Assembly: GCA_013399115.1 (NCBI GenBank)
Contig: VXAA01004006.1
Location: 110,509 to 174,508 of the forward strand
From: Anseranas semipalmata
Taxonomy: Eukaryota; Chordata; Aves; Anseriformes; Anseranatidae
Length of the DNA: 64,000 bases
Direction: 5' to 3'
Part shown: piece by piece, positions 63,908 to 64,000 of the stretch
How positions within the stretch are numbered: the stretch's first letter is position 1
How the letters are laid out: the number at the start of each line of letters is the position of its first letter
Notes under the pieces: model-generated
What the model saw: only the letters and a program-made list of their open reading frames with translations
What the model was told of the DNA's origin: nothing
Databases searched by the model: none
Translations under genes and position numbers: made by a program

Positions 63908-64000
63908 GCAGGCTTGTGTAAAGGGTTGTTATGGGAAGGTCCTGCTCCTCCCTGGACTGCTGCCTGCAGGATGCTGTTGCGTTTGGTGGGGATTGAGCAC

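Overview
The window looks like avian nuclear DNA. It holds one multi-exon protein-coding gene with GT-AG introns, CpG-rich promoters interrupted by assembly gaps, one CR1 LINE 3' end of the kind typical of birds, and a few very old MIR/L2-type remnants. The species cannot be told from the sequence alone.

The only gene I can support firmly is CCDC174, on the minus strand. Its start codon is at 21213, its stop ends at 8187, and it has 11 coding exons. Every exon joins in frame, giving a 674-residue product. The family knowledge I rely on is that the human protein is about 467 residues. Most of the extra length is a 16-copy, 42-bp coding minisatellite in the last exon (8250-8921). It encodes 14-residue Pro/Gln/Tyr-Gly or Cys-Asp-Cys repeats between the conserved body and the conserved C-terminal tail.

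Layout: 1-260 is a CpG-rich promoter-like segment with an NRF1-type palindrome; its gene is not resolved. 260-8186 is AT-rich with no recognisable gene, but it carries a MIR SINE at 5889-6075. 8187-21213 is CCDC174. About 20.75-21.55 kb is its CpG-island promoter, with a 75-base gap in intron 1. From 21.2 to 64 kb no coding exon could be recognised. That stretch has a 219-codon minus ORF just upstream of CCDC174, a small CpG cluster at 23.9-24.1 kb beside a 40-bp tandem repeat, the CR1 fragment at 29.56 kb, and a GC-rich promoter-like region around 36.7-37.6 kb broken by a 278-base gap. After that come about 26 kb of apparently non-coding DNA.

In mammals GRIP2 lies head-to-head with CCDC174 across a large interval, so the right-hand part may be the GRIP2 5' region on the plus strand. 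This is a synteny inference; no GRIP2 exon was seen. Long A-runs lie on the plus strand across CCDC174 and long T-runs dominate to its right. That pattern would fit minus-strand transcription on the left and plus-strand transcription on the right.
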